Positions 6,237-7,689 of a stretch of DNA of 7,689 bases are shown here, piece after piece. The number at the start of each line of letters is the position of its first letter. Within the stretch, counting starts at the first letter, position 1. The notes under the pieces are model-generated. The model was given only the letters and a program-made list of their open reading frames with translations, did no database searches and had not been told where the DNA came from. Source of the DNA: Pseudomonadota bacterium (GTDB lineage Bacteria; Pseudomonadota; Alphaproteobacteria; Rhizobiales; Rhizobiaceae); assembly GCA_023428515.1 (NCBI GenBank), contig JAEYXI010000128.1, positions 1-7,689 of the forward strand. Reading direction: 5' to 3'. Position numbers and translations under genes: made by a program.

Positions 6237-6550
6237 TGCGATTCCTCTGGCGGTTGTTCGACGGCCAGCTTGTAGGCCGCCAGGGTCTTGCTCCAGAACT
6301 GATCGAGCCAGGCCCGCATCATGCCGAGGCCGGCCGGATCGATGTGATAGACATTGCTGGCGCCCTTCGGCTCGACGCGCACTAGGCTCGTCTCCTTCAG
6401 CACTTTCAGGTGCTGCGACACTGCCGATTGCGACACCGGCATGGCGCGCGTCAGCTCGGCGACCGAGCGCGGACGCTCCGCAATCAGCTCGAAAATCTGC
6501 CTGCGTGTCGTGTCACCGAGAGCGGCTATCTGCGCCGAATTATCAGCCAT
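6233..6550 (-). CDS. ArsR-family winged-helix transcriptional regulator
   Basis: This 105-residue protein is a compact ArsR/SmtB-type dimeric repressor. Its winged helix-turn-helix covers about residues 5-75, with LGDTTRRQIFELIAERPRSVAEL leading into the recognition helix SQSAVSQHLKVLKETSLV (40-57), and a wing at RVEPKGASNVYHI. There is no cysteine in the protein and no ELCV-C-D metal motif, so a metal-sensing role like classical ArsR is unlikely. This fits the common ArsR-SRPBCC pair, in which the signal is unknown. The tail DPAGLGMMRAWLDQFWSKTLAAYK is typical of that pair. It is first in a two-gene operon with the SRPBCC gene, and its stop overlaps that start by 4 bp. A strong promoter and a palindrome lie immediately upstream, so autorepression is likely. 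The transcript may be leaderless, because no Shine-Dalgarno precedes ATG 6550. Confidence 0.93.
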   Translation of the reverse strand: MADNSAQIAALGDTTRRQIFELIAERPRSVAELTRAMPVSQSAVSQHLKVLKETSLVRVEPKGASNVYHIDPAGLGMMRAWLDQFWSKTLAAYKLAVEQPPEESQ

Positions 6551-6551
6551 G

Positions 6552-6564
6552 ACTTATCATAAGT
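6552..6564. promoter_or_regulatory. Perfect palindrome ACTTAT-C-ATAAGT, probable ArsR operator
   Basis: The 13-bp sequence reads the same on both strands apart from its centre base. It covers the -10 box of the arsR promoter and ends one base before the start codon. ArsR-type repressors bind short AT-rich palindromes overlapping their own promoters, so this is the obvious autoregulatory site. Confidence 0.65.
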
Positions 6565-6585
6565 GTAAACTGATTATTCTGTCAA
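6556..6585 (-). promoter_or_regulatory. Strong sigma70-type promoter of the arsR-SRPBCC operon
   Basis: On the minus strand a perfect TTGACA (6585-6580) is followed after 18 bp by TATGAT (6561-6556), a 5/6 match to TATAAT. This is the best promoter in the window. The expected first transcribed base falls at about 6549-6550, on the start codon itself, implying little or no leader. The palindrome 6552-6564 overlaps the -10, giving a simple repression layout. Confidence 0.7.
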
Positions 6586-6590
6586 CACTC

Positions 6591-6651
6591 AATGCCGCCC
6601 CTCCACCACGTCGAAATGGCGGTGAACGGCGAGGTGCTTGCCGAGGGGCTT
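6591..6651 (+). pseudogene. Degenerate duplicate of the 3' end of the AlkC-like gene
   Basis: Bases 6604-6645 match 5659-5700 of the AlkC-like gene at 35 of 42 positions, including 14 identical bases in a row (6625-6638 against 5680-5693). In translation the remnant reads HHVEMAVNGEVLAE against HRVELMVNGEVLAE (residues 346-359). Upstream, the match continues to 6591 if one inserted base is allowed, and downstream to about 6651 if two bases are lost, so the reading frame is broken at both edges. The orientation is the same as the intact gene. The rest of the copy is absent: upstream lies the arsR promoter, downstream unrelated AT-richer DNA. It is probably a scar of duplication or of replacement of an older copy by recombination. 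Confidence 0.7.
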
Positions 6652-6703
6652 CTATCTAGTAGTACAAGGTTACGGGAGCGAGCATTCAAGACGAAGTATA
6701 GAG

Positions 6704-7689
6704 CTAGGTGCTATCTTCTGCGCTTCCAGTCACGCGGTCGCTCGGACGTATCGGAACTGCATTCGGATCACGCGGATCGTCGGGAAATGGTATATTCAAG
6801 TTGAGCTGAGCGCTCTTCAAAAGGGAAAGCAGATACATTGCATCGCCCATCCCCATGCGTAACTCGTGCAAATTCCCTGATTGGTCTTCGTACTGAATAT
6901 GAACCGGCTCATGACCATAGTTGATGGACAAGCCATTCATCTTCCCTACTCTAGGCAGGACGGTAACCATGGTCCTATCTCCCCCATCTCTCTCAACAGC
7001 CGGCTCATCTGTGTATTCTCGCCAACCTGGCGGTAGCGGAGTATTTCGGCGAGAGGAAGGTCGTTTTTGCTCTGGCACATGGATATCAGGATGCACTTGC
7101 CATTTTGCACCCCTGTAACTCAGGAGAAAGGTTGGAATTGAGCGAAGTCCTACCGACTTCCCAAGCTGGGATGGCGTAAGTACTTTCGACTCTAATGATT
7201 TCATCTTTGCATTAGCATTAATCTTTTTCTCCAACTTAAAGTCCATATGGAGAAAGCAATTCAGCTCGAACTTTATGACTGTATAAATGTGCCACGCATC
7301 AAGATCACTTTTTTGACCAAGCAGTGATACTATTTCACGAAACTCTTCATCGTTAACTTTTTCTAGGCGTCTCCGTTGCTCTTGCTGTGCATTCAGCGTA
7401 GACCAGTGGTAACCGTCGACGGAAGGGATATCGAGCCCGTCAAACAAACTCACATCGTCGTAACCGTATCCCTTAAACCGTCCAATGGGATGGCGGTCGG
7501 CTTCTGCCTGCAATTCCGCCGAAGTCACGAATTTGATAAGCCCCGACCTTGCGAGTTCGGTCAGTCCCACCAGATATGTGATTTCAGTATAAAGGCGGCT
7601 ATCATTGGCTGCAGAATGCACCGGCACTCGAGCGGCATAACCAGTTTTGATTGGAACAACGCCGCCCCATTTTGTTTCGCCAGTGTCGA
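6704..7689 (-). CDS. Unknown protein with PIN-like domain features, N-terminus beyond window
   Basis: The frame has no stop from the window edge to TAG 6706-6704, giving 327 residues with the true start outside. A GTG at 7627 lies inside the frame but has no ribosome site and 20 open codons precede it. Numbering from that GTG, LTELARSGLIKFVTSAELQAE (22-42), SDLDAWHIYTVIKFELNCFLHMDF (107-130) and KVLTPSQLG (148-156) resemble the order of acidic blocks in PIN-domain nucleases (a conserved E, D--H---A, then FL--D). The first catalytic Asp would lie upstream, or is not evident in what I can see. The remainder (about 180-307) is a separate, proline- and charge-rich region ending LRMGMGDAMYLLSLLKSAQLNLNIPFPDDPRDPN, which I do not recognise. 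GC is 39% over 7141-7320, far below its neighbours, and codon use is AT-richer, pointing to horizontal transfer. The PIN assignment is tentative. Confidence 0.6.
   Translation of the reverse strand, partial: DTGETKWGGVVPIKTGYAARVPVHSAANDSRLYTEITYLVGLTELARSGLIKFVTSAELQAEADRHPIGRFKGYGYDDVSLFDGLDIPSVDGYHWSTLNAQQEQRRRLEKVNDEEFREIVSLLGQKSDLDAWHIYTVIKFELNCFLHMDFKLEKKINANAKMKSLESKVLTPSQLGKSVGLRSIPTFLLSYRGAKWQVHPDIHVPEQKRPSSRRNTPLPPGWREYTDEPAVERDGGDRTMVTVLPRVGKMNGLSINYGHEPVHIQYEDQSGNLHELRMGMGDAMYLLSLLKSAQLNLNIPFPDDPRDPNAVPIRPSDRVTGSAEDST

Noticed and set aside
6233..6550. Arsenic- or metal-responsive ArsR
   Set aside because: The protein has no cysteine and no metal-binding motif, and its partner is an SRPBCC protein rather than an arsenic gene.
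6652..6703. Possible tRNA or att site at the composition boundary
   Set aside because: No cloverleaf, no direct repeat matching elsewhere in the window, and no integrase was seen.
6592..6804. Open frame of 70 codons starting in the gene remnant
   Set aside because: Only its first 20 or so codons match the AlkC-like protein; the rest is antisense to the low-GC gene. It is treated as a remnant, not a gene.
7625..7627. GTG as the start of the low-GC gene
   Set aside because: No ribosome site precedes it, and the frame stays open for 20 further codons to the window edge, so the gene most likely begins outside.

Overview
The window looks like chromosome of an alphaproteobacterium, most likely a member of the Rhizobiales. 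Coding DNA over the first 6.5 kb is GC-rich (one hand-counted line, 5641-5700, is 65% GC) and the third codon position is strongly G/C. The proteins resemble common rhizobial housekeeping families: a hydantoinase/oxoprolinase-type C-terminus, PfkB-type adenosine kinase, EI24/CysZ membrane protein, PEP-mutase/isocitrate-lyase-like enzyme, dUTPase, an Lrp/AsnC regulator, DUF6356, an AlkC-like DNA glycosylase, and an ArsR-SRPBCC pair. Genus is not resolvable from this window alone.

Layout. 1-339 (+): C-terminal end of a hydantoinase-like enzyme. 343-1335 (-): adenosine kinase, converging on it with a 3-bp gap. 1497-2225 (+): EI24/CysZ-type membrane protein, divergent from the kinase. 2222-3034 (-): PEP-mutase-superfamily enzyme, whose TAG stop interlocks with the previous stop in one CTAG. 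3153-3626 (-): dut. 3718-4188 (-): Lrp/AsnC regulator, with two TTGGGA-type inverted repeats in the divergent interval. 4296-4535 (+): small DUF6356 protein. 4624-5724 (+): AlkC-like HEAT-repeat glycosylase with an Ig-like tail. 5751-6236 and 6233-6550 (-): an arsR-SRPBCC operon with an ATGA overlap, a strong sigma70-type promoter and a palindromic operator. 6704-7689 (-): a low-GC unknown gene with PIN-like features, cut by the window edge.

Most genes are single transcription units with convergent or divergent neighbours. The only clear operon is arsR-SRPBCC, which reads as an autoregulated two-gene switch. The Lrp-type gene is probably autoregulated and may also control the divergent DUF6356 gene.

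The most unusual part is 6.55-7.69 kb. A short degenerate copy of the 3' end of the AlkC-like gene lies just upstream of the arsR promoter, in the same orientation as the intact gene, so the arsR-SRPBCC operon sits between two direct copies. Immediately beyond it composition falls sharply (39% GC over 7141-7320) and the unknown gene begins. This looks like a recombination scar at the edge of an accessory region. I see no tRNA, rRNA, CRISPR array, transposase or complete new system here; the best candidate for something undescribed is the truncated PIN-like gene at the right edge, whose neighbours lie outside the window.
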